Source of the DNA: Nostoc parmelioides FACHB-3921
GTDB lineage: Bacteria; Cyanobacteriota; Cyanobacteriia; Cyanobacteriales; Nostocaceae
Reading direction: 5' to 3'
Length of the DNA stretch: 64,000 nucleotides
NCBI RefSeq assembly: GCF_014696625.1
Contig: NZ_JACJQL010000002.1
Location: 1-64,000, forward strand
Below, one piece after another: positions 1 to 9,890 of the stretch; within the stretch, counting starts at the first letter, position 1, and every line of letters begins with the position of its first letter. The notes under the pieces were generated by a model. The model was given only the letters and a program-made list of their open reading frames with translations. It ran no database searches and had not been told where the DNA came from. Both the position numbers and the translations under genes were made by a program.

Positions 1-100
1 TGCAAAGGAACTTATTCACTTTAGTTTTGCGTGATTACATTGTAGAAAATCTTACCCATACTTGTGTTGCTTAGTACACATGAATGAAATTTTTTGTCAA

Positions 101-113
101 TGCGTAAGTCCTA
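101..113 (+). repeat. Right-end terminal repeat of a MITE-like element (remnant)
   Basis: The 13-mer tgcgtaagtccta is identical to the right terminal inverted repeat of the complete small element at 24782-24921. It sits exactly where the open frame of the downstream DUF1524 remnant begins (last upstream stop at 105-107). I infer that an element of this family inserted there and replaced the 5' part of the gene. The left end of the element is not recognisable in the 100 bases available. Confidence 0.5.
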
Positions 114-1010
114 GATATATTTAAATTTCCGCCCGGATTTGTTTTAGAAAGTTCTGATACTGAAGAAGCTAAAAAAGTATCTAAGACTATTTCTGATATA
201 AAAAACGAGCAACAAGTTTTTATAGAAGTATCAGAACGAAGATGGCCATATCGAGAAGCAACTGCTTCCGATTGGCAACAAGAAAGGCTACAACGTTTAA
301 TAAAAGTATTAAGGCATACACTTTGTATACCACTATTATTGAGTTTTTATCATTGCCTTTCAGAAAAAGAATTTATAGAAGTCATAGACATTTTAGAGCG
401 TTTTGCTTTTCGTTATATTACTATTGTAGGAGCGCACGCTGAAAAAATATCTACAATATATTATGACCATGCAAAGTTGATCAGACAAGCACCTCAGGAT
501 TATAAAATTTCCACTTTAAGAAGTGAACTAAAAGCTGTACAAGAGAAGTATGCTCCTGACGAAACTTTTGAATCTTTATTAATGCAAAAATTAAGCTATC
601 AAGATAATTCTTCCAAAAAGATGATCATAAGACATTTTTTAACTACCTTGGAAGATCATACTGGCTGGTACTCTAATGGTGCAAATGGTAAACCAAAGCC
701 AAACGAGATTAGCATTTTCGATTTGAGTAAAGTCACGATAGAGCATATATATCCACAAAACGTCAATAGTAATTTAATCTCAGAAGAGCTTGAACCGTGG
801 AAGCATGACATTGGTAATTTATCTTTTTGGCCTGGACGCAACAATAGCACTGCAAGTAATAAGCTATTTGCTGATAAAAGAAATCTTTATGAGCTTTCCA
901 ATGTAACTTTAAATAGAGAACTTGCAAAATTGGACGACTGGAATATCCAGCAATTCCAACAAAGAAAAATTAAATTACTAAAAATGGCAAAAAAAATATT
1001 TACTGTTTAG
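108..1010 (+). pseudogene. 5'-truncated DUF262/DUF1524 (GmrSD-like) nuclease remnant
   Basis: The frame is open from 108 (stop codon at 105-107) to the TAA at 1008-1010, but no start codon with a ribosome-binding site is seen near its left end. The translation resembles the C-terminal half of GmrSD-type proteins. A helical segment (about 240-650) is followed by a DUF1524 HNH-like domain with the motif EHIYPQN (about 741-761) and a downstream GNLSFWPGRNN block. Full-length family members carry an N-terminal DUF262 nucleotide-hydrolysing domain and act as restriction enzymes against modified DNA; that half is absent. A TTG at 339 could in principle start a 223-residue protein. Loss of DUF262 and the MITE end at 101-113 argue for a dead remnant. 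Confidence 0.7.
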
Positions 1011-1038
1011 AGATTAACTTGCTTATAAACAACCTTAA

Positions 1039-2078
<1,040 letters not shown>

Positions 2079-2233
2079 TTTTTCTAGTAAATAATAAGAG
2101 CGAGTTCCGGTATATTACACGTTAGTGCAGTCTTATTTTCGAGAACCTAAATTAGTTTGACCTCCGGTTAGGTGTAGCTCATTGCTCATATCACTGGTTA
2201 CAGTAGATTCAATAAAATAACCATAGATGTAAT

Positions 2234-3265
2234 ATGCCGCTACCTATACCCCCACACTTTAACTCAGCAAAAGTTGGCGAAGTTTGGCGCGTACCTTACC
2301 AAGAACGTGCAGCAGAAGCGGAAGCATGGGCAAAACAACACAACATCCAACCAGCAGCTTTTGATAAAACTCGTATTTGTTTATTGCTAATAGATGTGCA
2401 GAACACCTTTTGTATCCCAGAATTTGAATTATTTGTGGGTGGTAAATCCGGGACTGGTGCTGTAGATGATAATCGGAGAATATGTGAATTTATTTATCAC
2501 AACTTAGGCCTAATCACAAAAATTATTCCTACCTTAGATACCCATACCGCCATGCAGATTTTTCATCCTATATTTTGGGTGAATGGGTTAGGCGAACATC
2601 CCACACCAGCAGCTACTAGTATTACTCTTACAGATATTGAGAAAGGGATTTGGAAAGTTAACCCAGATGTGGCTAACAGTATTACTCATGGGGATTATGA
2701 ATTATTAGAAAAACACGCTTATCACTATGTAAAACAACTAAGTCAAGATGGGAAATATCCTTTGACTGTTTGGCCTTACCATTCTATGTTGGGTGGTATT
2801 GGTCATGCGTTAGTTTCTGCTGTGGAAGAAGCCATATTTTTTCATGGTATAGCTCGCCACAGTCAAACACAGTTTGAGATTAAGGGTGACAATCCTTTAA
2901 CAGAAAATTATTCTGTGTTACGTCCAGAAGTATTAGTTGGTTTTGATGAAAATCCCCTAGCTGATAAAAATCAAAAATTAATTAAGCAACTTTTAGAATT
3001 TGATGCTGTGATTATTGCTGGACAAGCAAAAAGTCATTGCGTTGCTTGGACAATTGATGATTTATTAACAGAAATTCAACAAGTAGATACAGCCCTTGCT
3101 AAAAAAGTTTATTTACTAGAAGATGCTTCTTCTCCTGTTGTAGTTCCTGGTGTTGTAGATTATACAGAACAAGCGGATGCCGCATTTGCTAAGTTCCAAG
3201 CAGCAGGGATGCAAATTGTTAAATCTACTGAATATATTGAGAAATGGTTACAGAAAACTACTTAA
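2234..3265 (+). CDS. Isochorismatase-family cysteine hydrolase, nicotinamidase-like
   Basis: The protein has 343 residues. It shows the isochorismatase-like hydrolase fold signature. LLIDVQNTF near residue 53 carries the catalytic Asp, LDTHTAM resembles the metal-binding D-x-H segment of nicotinamidases, and [11 protein letters not shown] near residue 260 carries the nucleophilic Cys. The likely reaction is hydrolysis of an amide such as nicotinamide to nicotinate in NAD salvage. It is much longer than typical nicotinamidases (about 200 residues), having an N-terminal extension and an insertion around residues 130-220, so the substrate may differ. It is cytosolic, with no signal peptide. It stands alone, with about 150 bases of non-coding DNA upstream, and converges on the LysM/M23 gene. 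Confidence 0.75.
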   Translation: MPLPIPPHFNSAKVGEVWRVPYQERAAEAEAWAKQHNIQPAAFDKTRICLLLIDVQNTFCIPEFELFVGGKSGTGAVDDNRRICEFIYHNLGLITKIIPTLDTHTAMQIFHPIFWVNGLGEHPTPAATSITLTDIEKGIWKVNPDVANSITHGDYELLEKHAYHYVKQLSQDGKYPLTVWPYHSMLGGIGHALVSAVEEAIFFHGIARHSQTQFEIKGDNPLTENYSVLRPEVLVGFDENPLADKNQKLIKQLLEFDAVIIAGQAKSHCVAWTIDDLLTEIQQVDTALAKKVYLLEDASSPVVVPGVVDYTEQADAAFAKFQAAGMQIVKSTEYIEKWLQKTT

Positions 3266-3295
3266 ACCAATCAAAAGGTCACCAACAGTCCGTGA

Positions 3296-4183
3296 TTATG
3301 GTTTCAAATAGTCTTTAGGATTTTCTGCCACCCAACCTAGAGATGAACTAGCACGCACTTCAAAATGAAGATGGGGCTGTTTGGCTGTAGGTTGTCCTGT
3401 AGTGCCGACGGTGCCGAGTAACTGGCCTTGATTAACTTTTTGACCAACCTTAACATTGATGCTGCCAAGATGGGCGTAGCGGCTTTGGAGTCCGCCATTG
3501 TGGTTGATGATGACCAAATTGCCGTAAGTACCCTGCTCCTTAGCAAAGACTACCGTACCTGGTGCGATCGCCTCAACAGGAGTCCCCAATGCTGCCAATA
3601 AATCCACACCACTGTGGAAAAATACTTCACCCGTATTGGGGTTAATCTGCCAGCCATAAGGTAACCCTACCTCCACAGCCTGGGAAAAAGGATAGCCAGC
3701 TAACTGAGCAGAAGCCCTAGCGGTGGAAGGTCTAGGAGACTGGGTAAAAGAGCCATTAGGCGACCAATTCACCCCTGGAACAAACACAATTCTGGGATTT
3801 GCTTGACAGCCATTAATCTCAAATAAAGTATCAGGACGAACCTTATATCTCGTAGCTATCTGCCGCCAAGTTTGACCCTGAGGCACTTCCACAACCACCC
3901 CGTTGTAAGGAGGAATTTGTAATTCACTACCCACCGCCGGAGAAGAACCATCATGAATAGATGGATTCATCCCAATCAGCGTTTCTGGGCTGAGATTGTA
4001 GCGTTGAGCTATGGTTACTAACGTATCGCCACGAACCACTTTATGGCGCTTGAAGCGAGATAAAGCGGGAATTGGGCAACCCTCTACAGCAGCGTTAACC
4101 CTGCTCGCATTTGGGAGTATAGTCGTCAGTCCAATAGTGCTGACTAAACTACAGAGTAAAAGCAGACGGTAGGAAACAATCAT
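3296..4183 (-). CDS. LysM and M23 family peptidoglycan metallopeptidase
   Basis: The protein has 295 residues. It has a probable signal peptide (residues 1-32, hydrophobic LLLLCSLVSTIGLTTIL, then an Ala-rich cleavage region). Two LysM peptidoglycan-binding motifs follow (about 46-92, VRGDTLVTIAQRYNLS; about 95-140, QGQTWRQIATRYKV). The C-terminal M23/LytM domain (about 190-290) includes HSGVDLLA, RYAHL and the HLHFEVR metal-binding motif. It probably acts in the periplasm, cutting peptide cross-links or, if only partly active, regulating an amidase as NlpD/EnvC proteins do. The ATG at 4183 places the signal peptide correctly. It is transcribed divergently from the HtrA gene, with about 215 bases between the two starts. 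Confidence 0.9.
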   Translation of the reverse strand: MIVSYRLLLLCSLVSTIGLTTILPNASRVNAAVEGCPIPALSRFKRHKVVRGDTLVTIAQRYNLSPETLIGMNPSIHDGSSPAVGSELQIPPYNGVVVEVPQGQTWRQIATRYKVRPDTLFEINGCQANPRIVFVPGVNWSPNGSFTQSPRPSTARASAQLAGYPFSQAVEVGLPYGWQINPNTGEVFFHSGVDLLAALGTPVEAIAPGTVVFAKEQGTYGNLVIINHNGGLQSRYAHLGSINVKVGQKVNQGQLLGTVGTTGQPTAKQPHLHFEVRASSSLGWVAENPKDYLKP

Positions 4184-4398
4184 GTTTACAAATTACGAGA
4201 GCCTTAACTTTAAATTTTAGTTTGGGAATTGGGGACTGGGGGAAGAACCAATTACCCATTGCCCATTAGCAATTACCAATTACCCATTACCCAATCCCCA
4301 AAAAAGCAACTCTATGTTAAATTTATCTGTCCAGTTAGGGGTTGCTTGACTACACTTAGAAATTAGCAACTGCATTGCTGTCCTTGAGCGTAGTCATT

Positions 4399-5604
4399 AT
4401 GAATTTATCCCTAAAGCAACTGGCCGTTTATCTGTCTCTACTAGTAGTTGGTGGTAGTGCAGGTTTGTTAGGCAGTCGCTATCTCCTCCCACAAAATCGC
4501 TCGTTCCAACAACTCAAAAATGTCACAGTCGGTTTGCCTGCGGAATCTTTAGCGTCTAGTCCGGTCACAGGTTCTGCGGCAAATAATGGGGGGGATAATG
4601 TCAATTTTATTGCTAGCGCTGTGCAGAAAGTTGGCCCGGCTGTAGTACGAATTAATGCCACCCGTAAAGTTGCCAATCCTATCTCTGATGTTTTAAAAAA
4701 TCCTCTATTGCGTCGATTTTTTGGTGAAGATGAACAGCCAATTCCCCAAGAGCGAATTGAGCGCGGTACAGGTTCGGGGTTTATTTTAAGCGAAAACGGG
4801 CAATTACTAACTAATGCCCATGTTGTAGCTGACACAGACACCGTACAAGTAACTCTTAAGGATGGCCGGACTTTTGAGGGGAAGGTACTGGGGGTTGACC
4901 CGATTACAGATGTAGCTGTTGTCAAAATCCCTGGAAGAAACTTGCCGACAGTGAACTTGGGGAATTCGCAAAACCTCATTCCCGGACAATGGGCGATCGC
5001 TATTGGCAATCCTCTCGGTTTAGATAATACTGTGACTATCGGCATTATCAGCGCTACCGACCGCACCAGCGCCCAAGTTGGAGTTCCCGATAAACGAGTC
5101 AGCTTTATTCAAACCGATGCAGCAATCAACCCCGGTAATTCTGGCGGGCCTTTATTAAACGCTCAAGGCGAAGTAATTGGCGTTAACACTGCTATTCGTG
5201 CAGATGCTCAAGGTCTTGGCTTTGCTATTCCTATAGAAACAGCCGCCCGTGTCGCTAATGAGCTTTTTACTAAGGGGAGTGTACAACATCCGTTTTTAGG
5301 GATTGAAATGACAGACTTGTCCCCCAGCAAAAAACAGCAAATAAATATTGACCACAAGTTAAATATTCGACAAGACACTGGGGTGGTAATTAAAAGTGTC
5401 TTGGATGATTCCCCAGCCAAAAAAGCAGGCTTGCTCCCTGGTGATGTGATTCAAAAAATTAACGGTAAAACATTAAAAACATCAGCCCAGGTACAAAAAT
5501 TAGTGGAATCCAGCACAGTTGGAGATATCCTAGCCGTCGAAGTTAATCGCAGTGGTGAAATTCTCACCTTAAAGGTTCAGTCGGGAGTTTATCCCAACAG
5601 ATAG
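4399..5604 (+). CDS. HtrA/DegP-type trypsin-like serine protease with PDZ domain
   Basis: The protein has 401 residues from the ATG at 4399. A TTG at 4375 would add eight residues ahead of the hydrophobic N-terminus and is less likely. A membrane anchor or uncleaved signal (about 5-27) is followed by a trypsin-like domain with the complete triad: His141 in TNAHVV, Asp171 in ITDVAVV and Ser248 in NPGNSGGP. A single PDZ domain follows (about 300-395, SPAKKAGLLPGDVIQKING). Cyanobacteria usually carry three such proteases (HtrA, HhoA, HhoB), which degrade or refold damaged proteins at the periplasmic and thylakoid membranes. I cannot assign which paralogue this is. One PDZ domain fits the cyanobacterial types rather than E. 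coli DegP, which has two. Confidence 0.93.
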   Translation: MNLSLKQLAVYLSLLVVGGSAGLLGSRYLLPQNRSFQQLKNVTVGLPAESLASSPVTGSAANNGGDNVNFIASAVQKVGPAVVRINATRKVANPISDVLKNPLLRRFFGEDEQPIPQERIERGTGSGFILSENGQLLTNAHVVADTDTVQVTLKDGRTFEGKVLGVDPITDVAVVKIPGRNLPTVNLGNSQNLIPGQWAIAIGNPLGLDNTVTIGIISATDRTSAQVGVPDKRVSFIQTDAAINPGNSGGPLLNAQGEVIGVNTAIRADAQGLGFAIPIETAARVANELFTKGSVQHPFLGIEMTDLSPSKKQQINIDHKLNIRQDTGVVIKSVLDDSPAKKAGLLPGDVIQKINGKTLKTSAQVQKLVESSTVGDILAVEVNRSGEILTLKVQSGVYPNR

Positions 5605-5675
5605 CTAGTTGTCAGTGGTCAGATGTCAGTTGTGATTGCTTTTGCAACTGACTACTAGCTACTAAAAAATGACAC

Positions 5676-6020
5676 TTAGCCATTAGACAAATGATCTAAC
5701 TGCATCCTTTGTTCCATTTGGCGTAAGAAGTATCCAGTCATCATCGCCGATGCTAATAAACCCGCTAGATTTTCTTTGTCTGTAGTAATTTGGACATTGA
5801 AATTTTCTGCGGGAAGCATTCCCACTAACCCTTGGACGTTCTGGGAAATAATTTGTTTAATTTCCGGGCTGACGGATTGAGCTACACGGGCTAGAACTTC
5901 GGGAGACTGATGTTGTAGATACTTTAGTAACTGATTTGGGTGTTCCCCAAAATGGTCAGAAAGAATTTGGTTGGTGTGTTCTTCGGAGTTGTCGTTTAAG
6001 AAGTCAGGATCAAACACCAT
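5676..6020 (-). CDS. DUF760 family protein
   Basis: The protein has 114 residues from the ATG at 6020; an in-frame TTG at 6026 adds two residues. It matches the DUF760 pattern of cyanobacteria and plastids: HPNQLLKYLQHQSPEVLARVAQSVSPEIKQII, then GLLASAMMTGYFLRQMEQRM near the C-terminus (described here by parts). It is soluble, acidic and mostly helical. A paralogue lies at 16323-16730 with the corresponding core (SREELSQLLGAAMVDGYFLR). No biochemical function is established for the family. It converges with the HtrA gene and lies about 150 bases upstream of scpB transcription's end on the same strand, with a repeat between, so it is probably transcribed independently. Confidence 0.85.
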   Translation of the reverse strand: MVFDPDFLNDNSEEHTNQILSDHFGEHPNQLLKYLQHQSPEVLARVAQSVSPEIKQIISQNVQGLVGMLPAENFNVQITTDKENLAGLLASAMMTGYFLRQMEQRMQLDHLSNG

Positions 6021-6097
6021 TGGCAATTTTTTTTAGCTTAGTTGCTAATTCTACTCTAAACCATAGTACAAGAGTAGTGCTTTAGATCAGTTGTCAG

Positions 6098-6117
6098 AGA
6101 CGCGATTAATCGCGTCT
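6098..6117. repeat. Perfect 20-bp palindrome, dispersed-repeat type
   Basis: The sequence agacgcgattaatcgcgtct is a perfect palindrome between the DUF760 and scpB genes. From memory, this form recurs in Nostoc intergenic DNA as a REP-like element. It has no T-tract and both flanking genes lie on the minus strand, so it is not a convincing terminator. Confidence 0.6.
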
Positions 6118-6167
6118 GTACAATTGTGTGTTGTCGTTCTTCTTTAACTTCCCCTGCCTCCTGCTCC

Positions 6168-6701
6168 CTACTCCCCAGCGCCCACAGCTAAGTCTAATTC
6201 TAACTGCTGTTCTTTCTGGTCATTGTCGAAGGGTTGAGGAAGCTGCTCTATTTGGAAGTATTGATGAAATTTTGGTGTGACTTGGAGTGAATAGGAACGG
6301 GATTCATTATCTCGGCGCTTACGCACAAAACCGAGTTCAACTAGTTCTGGTACGTGTTGATATACACCGGAACCGCGTAGCTCAATCAAGTCGCTTTGCA
6401 GGATGGGACTATTGAGAGCGATCGCTGCTAATGTCCGCAATGCACCTAACCCCAATTCTACAGGAATCATTGTCTGCACTAAGTCTTGGAAGTCTGAACG
6501 TAGTTGCAAACTGTAACCATCTGTAGTTTCTACGACTTCCAAGGCGCTATCTCGGTGGGCGTAGCTGTCCATTAATTCAATGATGCCTTCCTCTACGGTA
6601 GCGCGATCGCACGCGGCATACTCGGCAATTTCACCGACCGATAGGGGTTTACCCTTTAAATAGAGAATCGCTTCTATCTTAGTTGCTGTGGCTGTATTCA
6701 T
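6168..6701 (-). CDS. scpB: Segregation and condensation protein B (ScpB)
   Basis: The protein has 177 residues. ScpB forms a dimer of winged-helix domains that, with ScpA and SMC, makes the bacterial condensin for chromosome compaction and segregation. The sequence shows the family opening (TKIEAILYLKGKPLSVGEIAEYA), the VETTDGYSLQLRSDFQDLV strand-turn region, and the second wing (LGALRTLAAIALNSPILQSDLIELRGSG, then LVELGFVRKRRDNESRSY). The length is typical. The start is the ATG at 6701. The C-terminal 20 residues are Glu/Gln-rich and variable. No scpA or smc lies in the window, as is usual in cyanobacteria. An octad tandem repeat lies about 35 bases upstream of the start. Confidence 0.9.
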   Translation of the reverse strand: MNTATATKIEAILYLKGKPLSVGEIAEYAACDRATVEEGIIELMDSYAHRDSALEVVETTDGYSLQLRSDFQDLVQTMIPVELGLGALRTLAAIALNSPILQSDLIELRGSGVYQHVPELVELGFVRKRRDNESRSYSLQVTPKFHQYFQIEQLPQPFDNDQKEQQLELDLAVGAGE

Positions 6702-6734
6702 TTAATCAAGAGTCATTAGTCAACCCCTTCGGGG

Positions 6735-6766
6735 AATTCAAAATTCAAAATTCAAAATTCAAAATT
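6735..6766. repeat. AATTCAAA octad tandem repeat
   Basis: Four units of an 8-bp tandem repeat (aattcaaa) follow a small hairpin (ccccttcgggg at 6724-6734) upstream of scpB. The same octad is tandemly repeated at 7761-7796 (inverse strand) and 53503-53545, so it is one dispersed family of low-complexity repeats in this genome. Confidence 0.8.
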
Positions 6767-6991
6767 ACAATCCCCATTAAATTTAGGGGCTTGTATCCTT
6801 TTTATTTTGGTTCATTAGTCATTAGTCAATGGTCATTAGTGTATGACGGTTGACCTTTGCCTAGTTTTACTCTAACGGTTAATTATGCTTCCCAATAAAT
6901 GTGGGGGATTATACATATTTTTTGATTTTCAGTCAAGATGCTTACCCAAGTTCGTCAAAGCAGCAAAACACAAGACTTTTAGCAGCCTAAA

Positions 6992-7678
6992 TTACGAATT
7001 GTCTCGACTGTTAAGAATAAATTCAGCGATCGCTAAATCTTGGGGAGTGGTTACTTTCAAATTTGTTTCCTCTCCTTCCACAATTTGCACTTCGATGCCG
7101 CACTTTTCAAATAAAGCCGCATCGTCAGTCACTTCCCAAGCTTGACGAACACCTTCAGCGTGGCACTGTTTCAACAATTCAACGTTAAAGCCTTGGGGGG
7201 TTTGTGCTGCCCAAAGATTGCGTCGGTCTGGTGTACTTTGAATTATGCCATTTTCATCCACAACTTTAATCGTATCTTTTACAGGGACAGCCGCAATCAA
7301 GCCGGAACAGTGACGAATTGCTTGAGCGCAAGAGTTAAGTAAATCCGGTGTCGCCAGACATCTAGCACCGTCATGAATTAAAACTTGCTCTGCGGCTGTT
7401 GGTAGCGCCTGTAAGCCGTTGTAAACCGATTCTTGCCTAGTGGAACCGCCTAAGATAAATTCCACTGGTTTAGTCAGCTGCAAGTTAGCAAGAATGGATT
7501 TAAAATCTGGCCAGTCAGTGGGTTGGGAAATAATACCAATCCAACTAATTTCACTGGCTGCTTGTGCAGCTAAAAGAGTCCAAGCAATAATAGGTTGCGA
7601 TCGCACTTCTAACAGCAGCTTATTCCGGTCACAGCCCATTCTTTTGCCAATACCGGCGGCGGGAATTAGTAAATACAC
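6992..7678 (-). CDS. ispD: 2-C-methyl-D-erythritol 4-phosphate cytidylyltransferase (IspD)
   Basis: The protein has 228 residues. The enzyme transfers CMP from CTP to 2-C-methyl-D-erythritol 4-phosphate, the third step of the MEP pathway that supplies isoprenoids for carotenoids, phytol and quinones. The N-terminal nucleotide-binding signature PAAGIGKRMG with downstream NK is intact. The IspD motifs VLIHDGARCLATPDL, VPVKDTIKVV, LWAAQTPQGF and VTDDAALFE are all present. The start is a GTG at 7678, because no in-frame ATG precedes the P-loop-like motif. It is transcribed alone, divergent from the GT9 gene, with about 165 bases of octad-rich DNA between the two starts. Confidence 0.95.
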   Translation of the reverse strand: MYLLIPAAGIGKRMGCDRNKLLLEVRSQPIIAWTLLAAQAASEISWIGIISQPTDWPDFKSILANLQLTKPVEFILGGSTRQESVYNGLQALPTAAEQVLIHDGARCLATPDLLNSCAQAIRHCSGLIAAVPVKDTIKVVDENGIIQSTPDRRNLWAAQTPQGFNVELLKQCHAEGVRQAWEVTDDAALFEKCGIEVQIVEGEETNLKVTTPQDLAIAEFILNSRDNS

Positions 7679-7760
7679 TGTCTTTTAATGCCAAACTAGG
7701 GAATGAGTACAGGGAAACTTGGCTACCTCCAATTCAAAATTATGAATTGAAAATGACTTA

Positions 7761-7796
7761 GTTTTGAATTTTGAATTTTGAATTTTGAATTTTGAC
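7761..7796. repeat. Octad tandem repeat between ispD and the GT9 gene
   Basis: This is a run of ttttgaat units, the reverse complement of the octad at 6735-6766. A shorter oppositely oriented segment (7731-7751, caattcaaaattatgaattg) lies just upstream, so the region could fold into an AT-rich hairpin between the two divergent genes. Confidence 0.75.
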
Positions 7797-7844
7797 TTTC
7801 CCGTATTCACCTAAAATAAGGAGCGATAAGCGTCAATAAATATT

Positions 7845-8804
7845 ATGCGAGTAGTAGCCCTTGTACCTGGCGGAATTGGCGATCAAATTCTGTTCTTTCC
7901 GACTCTAGACGATCTGAAGCGCTATTACCCAAACGCTCAGTTAGATGTTGTAGTGGAACCCCGGTCAAAGGCTGCCTACCGGGTGAGCAAGTCAGTAAAC
8001 GATATACTGACCTTCGATTACAAAGACCGTAACAGCCTAGCAGATTGGGGAAATCTCGTAGGCACAATTCGTGATCGTGAGTATGATGTGGCGATCGCTG
8101 TTGGACAAAGCTGGTTAGTGGGTTTATTCCTCTGGTTAACAGGAATCCCCACCCGTATCGGCTACCAAGGTAAAGGTGCATCATTTCTGACCAAAACTGT
8201 ACCCTTCAAACCATCCCAATACGCGGCGGCGGTTTACCACGATTTGCTGGCACCCTTCGGCATCACAACCCCTACTCCAGAGTTAGCGGTAAATGTGCCA
8301 AAACCAGATATTGACTGGGCAAATAGCGAACAAAAACGTCTTGGGGTTAGTCAAACAGGTTATGTTTTGATTTATGGCGGCTCTAGCTGGGCATCTCAGC
8401 CTCAAGCTTTGGATTCAATTTATCCCGTGGAAAACTGGCAGGAAATCATTCAAGACTTTCGACAAAAGCAGCCAGATTTGCCTATTGTAGTCATACAAGG
8501 CCCAGATGATGAGCAATTTGTGCGATCGCTCCGAGATTATTCTTTAGATATCAAGGTGACTTCCCCTGATAATGTCGGTAAACTAACGGCGATGATTGCT
8601 GGAGCTAACTTAATGCTAACTACCGATAGTGCGCCACTGCACTTAAGTGTGGCAGTACAAACCTATACTATTGCTCTATTTGGTTCCACAGATCCCGTCA
8701 AGTTATTACCAAATAGCGACAAACTTCTGGGCATTAAATCTCCCACAGGTAGGGTGGCAGATATTTTACCCAAAGCTGTATTAGAAAAAGTTTGGGGAGG
8801 TTGA
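7845..8804 (+). CDS. Glycosyltransferase family 9 (heptosyltransferase-like)
   Basis: The protein has 319 residues. It has the two-Rossmann GT-B layout of GT9 heptosyltransferases. The N-terminal acceptor domain opens MRVVALVPGGIGDQILFFPTL. The C-terminal nucleotide-sugar domain contains IYGGSSWASQP, LPIVVIQGPDDE and the donor-site block MIAGANLMLTTDSAPLHLSVAV followed by ALFGSTDP. Enzymes of this family add sugars to lipid A core or related cell-envelope glycans on the cytosolic face of the membrane. Cyanobacterial LPS often lacks heptose, so the true donor is uncertain. The ATG at 7845 fits the motif position. It is followed by a strong inverted repeat that probably terminates both this gene and the convergent crr6 gene. 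Confidence 0.88.
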   Translation: MRVVALVPGGIGDQILFFPTLDDLKRYYPNAQLDVVVEPRSKAAYRVSKSVNDILTFDYKDRNSLADWGNLVGTIRDREYDVAIAVGQSWLVGLFLWLTGIPTRIGYQGKGASFLTKTVPFKPSQYAAAVYHDLLAPFGITTPTPELAVNVPKPDIDWANSEQKRLGVSQTGYVLIYGGSSWASQPQALDSIYPVENWQEIIQDFRQKQPDLPIVVIQGPDDEQFVRSLRDYSLDIKVTSPDNVGKLTAMIAGANLMLTTDSAPLHLSVAVQTYTIALFGSTDPVKLLPNSDKLLGIKSPTGRVADILPKAVLEKVWGG

Positions 8805-8876
8805 TCGGAGGCAGGGGGCAGGGGAGGCAGGGGGAGAACTGACTGCAAGATTTTCGCCCAATCCCCAGTCCAAGGC

Positions 8877-8929
8877 AAAAGTAAAAAGGTAAAAGTCAAA
8901 AGAAAAAATCTTTTATCTTTTTACTTTTT
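8877..8929. terminator. Probable bidirectional terminator hairpin
   Basis: Left arm 8877-8895 and right arm 8910-8929 are complementary with one mismatch over about 19 positions. The arms are A-rich on one side and T-rich on the other, so either strand gives a hairpin with a U-rich 3' side. It lies exactly between the convergent GT9 (ends 8804) and crr6 (ends 8946) genes. The low GC content makes the fold weaker than a classical terminator. Confidence 0.6.
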
Positions 8930-8945
8930 ACTTTTTTGTCCCCAA

Positions 8946-9419
8946 CTAAAACATTTCAAAAAACCCATCTTCTAATTCGTAACCCAGCATTTGCGCCATA
9001 GACTTAAGACGCGATTGCGAGGGTATTTTTTGTTGTTTTAACCAGTCACTTAAAACAAAAATCTTGTGCATCAAAAAGATTTCTAAAGCTTCTGGGTTGT
9101 ACTGGATGCCTTCTTTCGCACTGAATTGGTGCGGTACAAGCATAGCGGTATAACGCCCCAGTTCACCAGTTTTCCAATCTAGTAAAAATGGCAACCAAGG
9201 ATACTTGGCATCCAGACGCACAAACCACAGCCTTAATTCAGGAATTTCTGACAATTCGCGGGGATCGCCAGGCTCTAGAGTGTATTCGATAGCAAAACTT
9301 AACTGCTGTTCGTGGGAAGCAATATTTCCCTCTTGCAGCAGTTGGTTGATTACCTGATGTGCAGGTGATAAATCGAGAGTATTAACAGTGTCTGTATTGA
9401 GGGCGATCGTAATTGTCAT
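8946..9419 (-). CDS. crr6: CRR6-family NdhI maturation factor
   Basis: The protein has 157 residues. The core (about 50-140) carries the CRR6 hallmarks: PGDPRELSEIPELRLWFVRL, DAKYPWLPFLLDW, ELGRYTAMLVPHQF, then YNPEALEIFLMHKIFVLSDW. In plants and cyanobacteria CRR6 assists maturation and assembly of the NdhI subunit into the photosynthetic NDH-1 complex that drives cyclic electron flow and respiration. It is soluble and lacks a signal peptide. The start is the ATG at 9419. The N-terminal 25 residues are variable. It probably stands alone; the gene upstream on the same strand begins about 175 bases away after a gene-free stretch. Confidence 0.85.
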   Translation of the reverse strand: MTITIALNTDTVNTLDLSPAHQVINQLLQEGNIASHEQQLSFAIEYTLEPGDPRELSEIPELRLWFVRLDAKYPWLPFLLDWKTGELGRYTAMLVPHQFSAKEGIQYNPEALEIFLMHKIFVLSDWLKQQKIPSQSRLKSMAQMLGYELEDGFFEMF

Positions 9420-9593
9420 GGACTCATCAGCTACTTGTTTAAGCTCAGTAGTAAGTATGCTTGAGAATCCACAGTACCAGCTTTCTGCTGTCGGCGCTAT
9501 ATTTTGTGACTGCGGAGCCAGTAAAGCCTCAAAAGTGAGAAGTATTAAGTGTTGAGTTGTGAGTCCTGGGCAAGATATTCTGCTTCCTGCTTC

Positions 9594-9890
9594 CTAACAG
9601 AACTGTGTTACATCTTCACCACATTCGTCTGCTAAGTACATCAAGGCTTTAAAGCGAATTTCTATTAGCTGTTCGTAGAAAGGATTGAGTTTACATAAAG
9701 GGGGGATATGAACTAGGATGCGATCGCCCCACTTAAATTCTCGTTCAAATGGACAACTGGCTGGAATAACTGTACACAGCCATCGTGCTAACCGGTGATT
9801 TTCGATTTTTAGAGATTCCAGCCATTGACGGATCGGCTGTAGGAGAAGATTTACAACAAAGACGAAGCTGAAGGTGATACTAGACATCAT
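9594..9890 (-). CDS. Mo-dependent nitrogenase C-terminal domain protein
   Basis: The protein has 98 residues. The body (about 15-95) matches the small domain named Mo-dependent nitrogenase C-terminus: PIRQWLESLKIENHRLARWLCTVIPASCPFERE, LVHIPPLCKLNPFYEQLIEIRFKAL, LADECGEDVTQFC (given here in parts). The N-terminus is hydrophobic and may be a single membrane segment. The family name comes from its presence at the end of some nitrogenase proteins, but cyanobacteria carry free-standing copies whose role is not established. Conserved Cys residues (CTVIPASCP, PPLC, DEC, C-terminal Cys) could bind metal; that is inference. Its start overlaps the stop of the gene upstream (ATGA type), so the two are co-translated. 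Confidence 0.75.
   Translation of the reverse strand: MMSSITFSFVFVVNLLLQPIRQWLESLKIENHRLARWLCTVIPASCPFEREFKWGDRILVHIPPLCKLNPFYEQLIEIRFKALMYLADECGEDVTQFC

Noticed and set aside
242..442. 66-codon frame overlapping the DUF1524 remnant
   Set aside because: It is a shadow frame of the 108-1010 reading frame, with no recognisable motif and a basic, low-complexity product.
5603..5660. Inverted repeat between HtrA and DUF760 as a terminator
   Set aside because: Arms pair 13 of 14, but neither side has a T-run and the loop is about 30 bases; it looks like another dispersed repeat.
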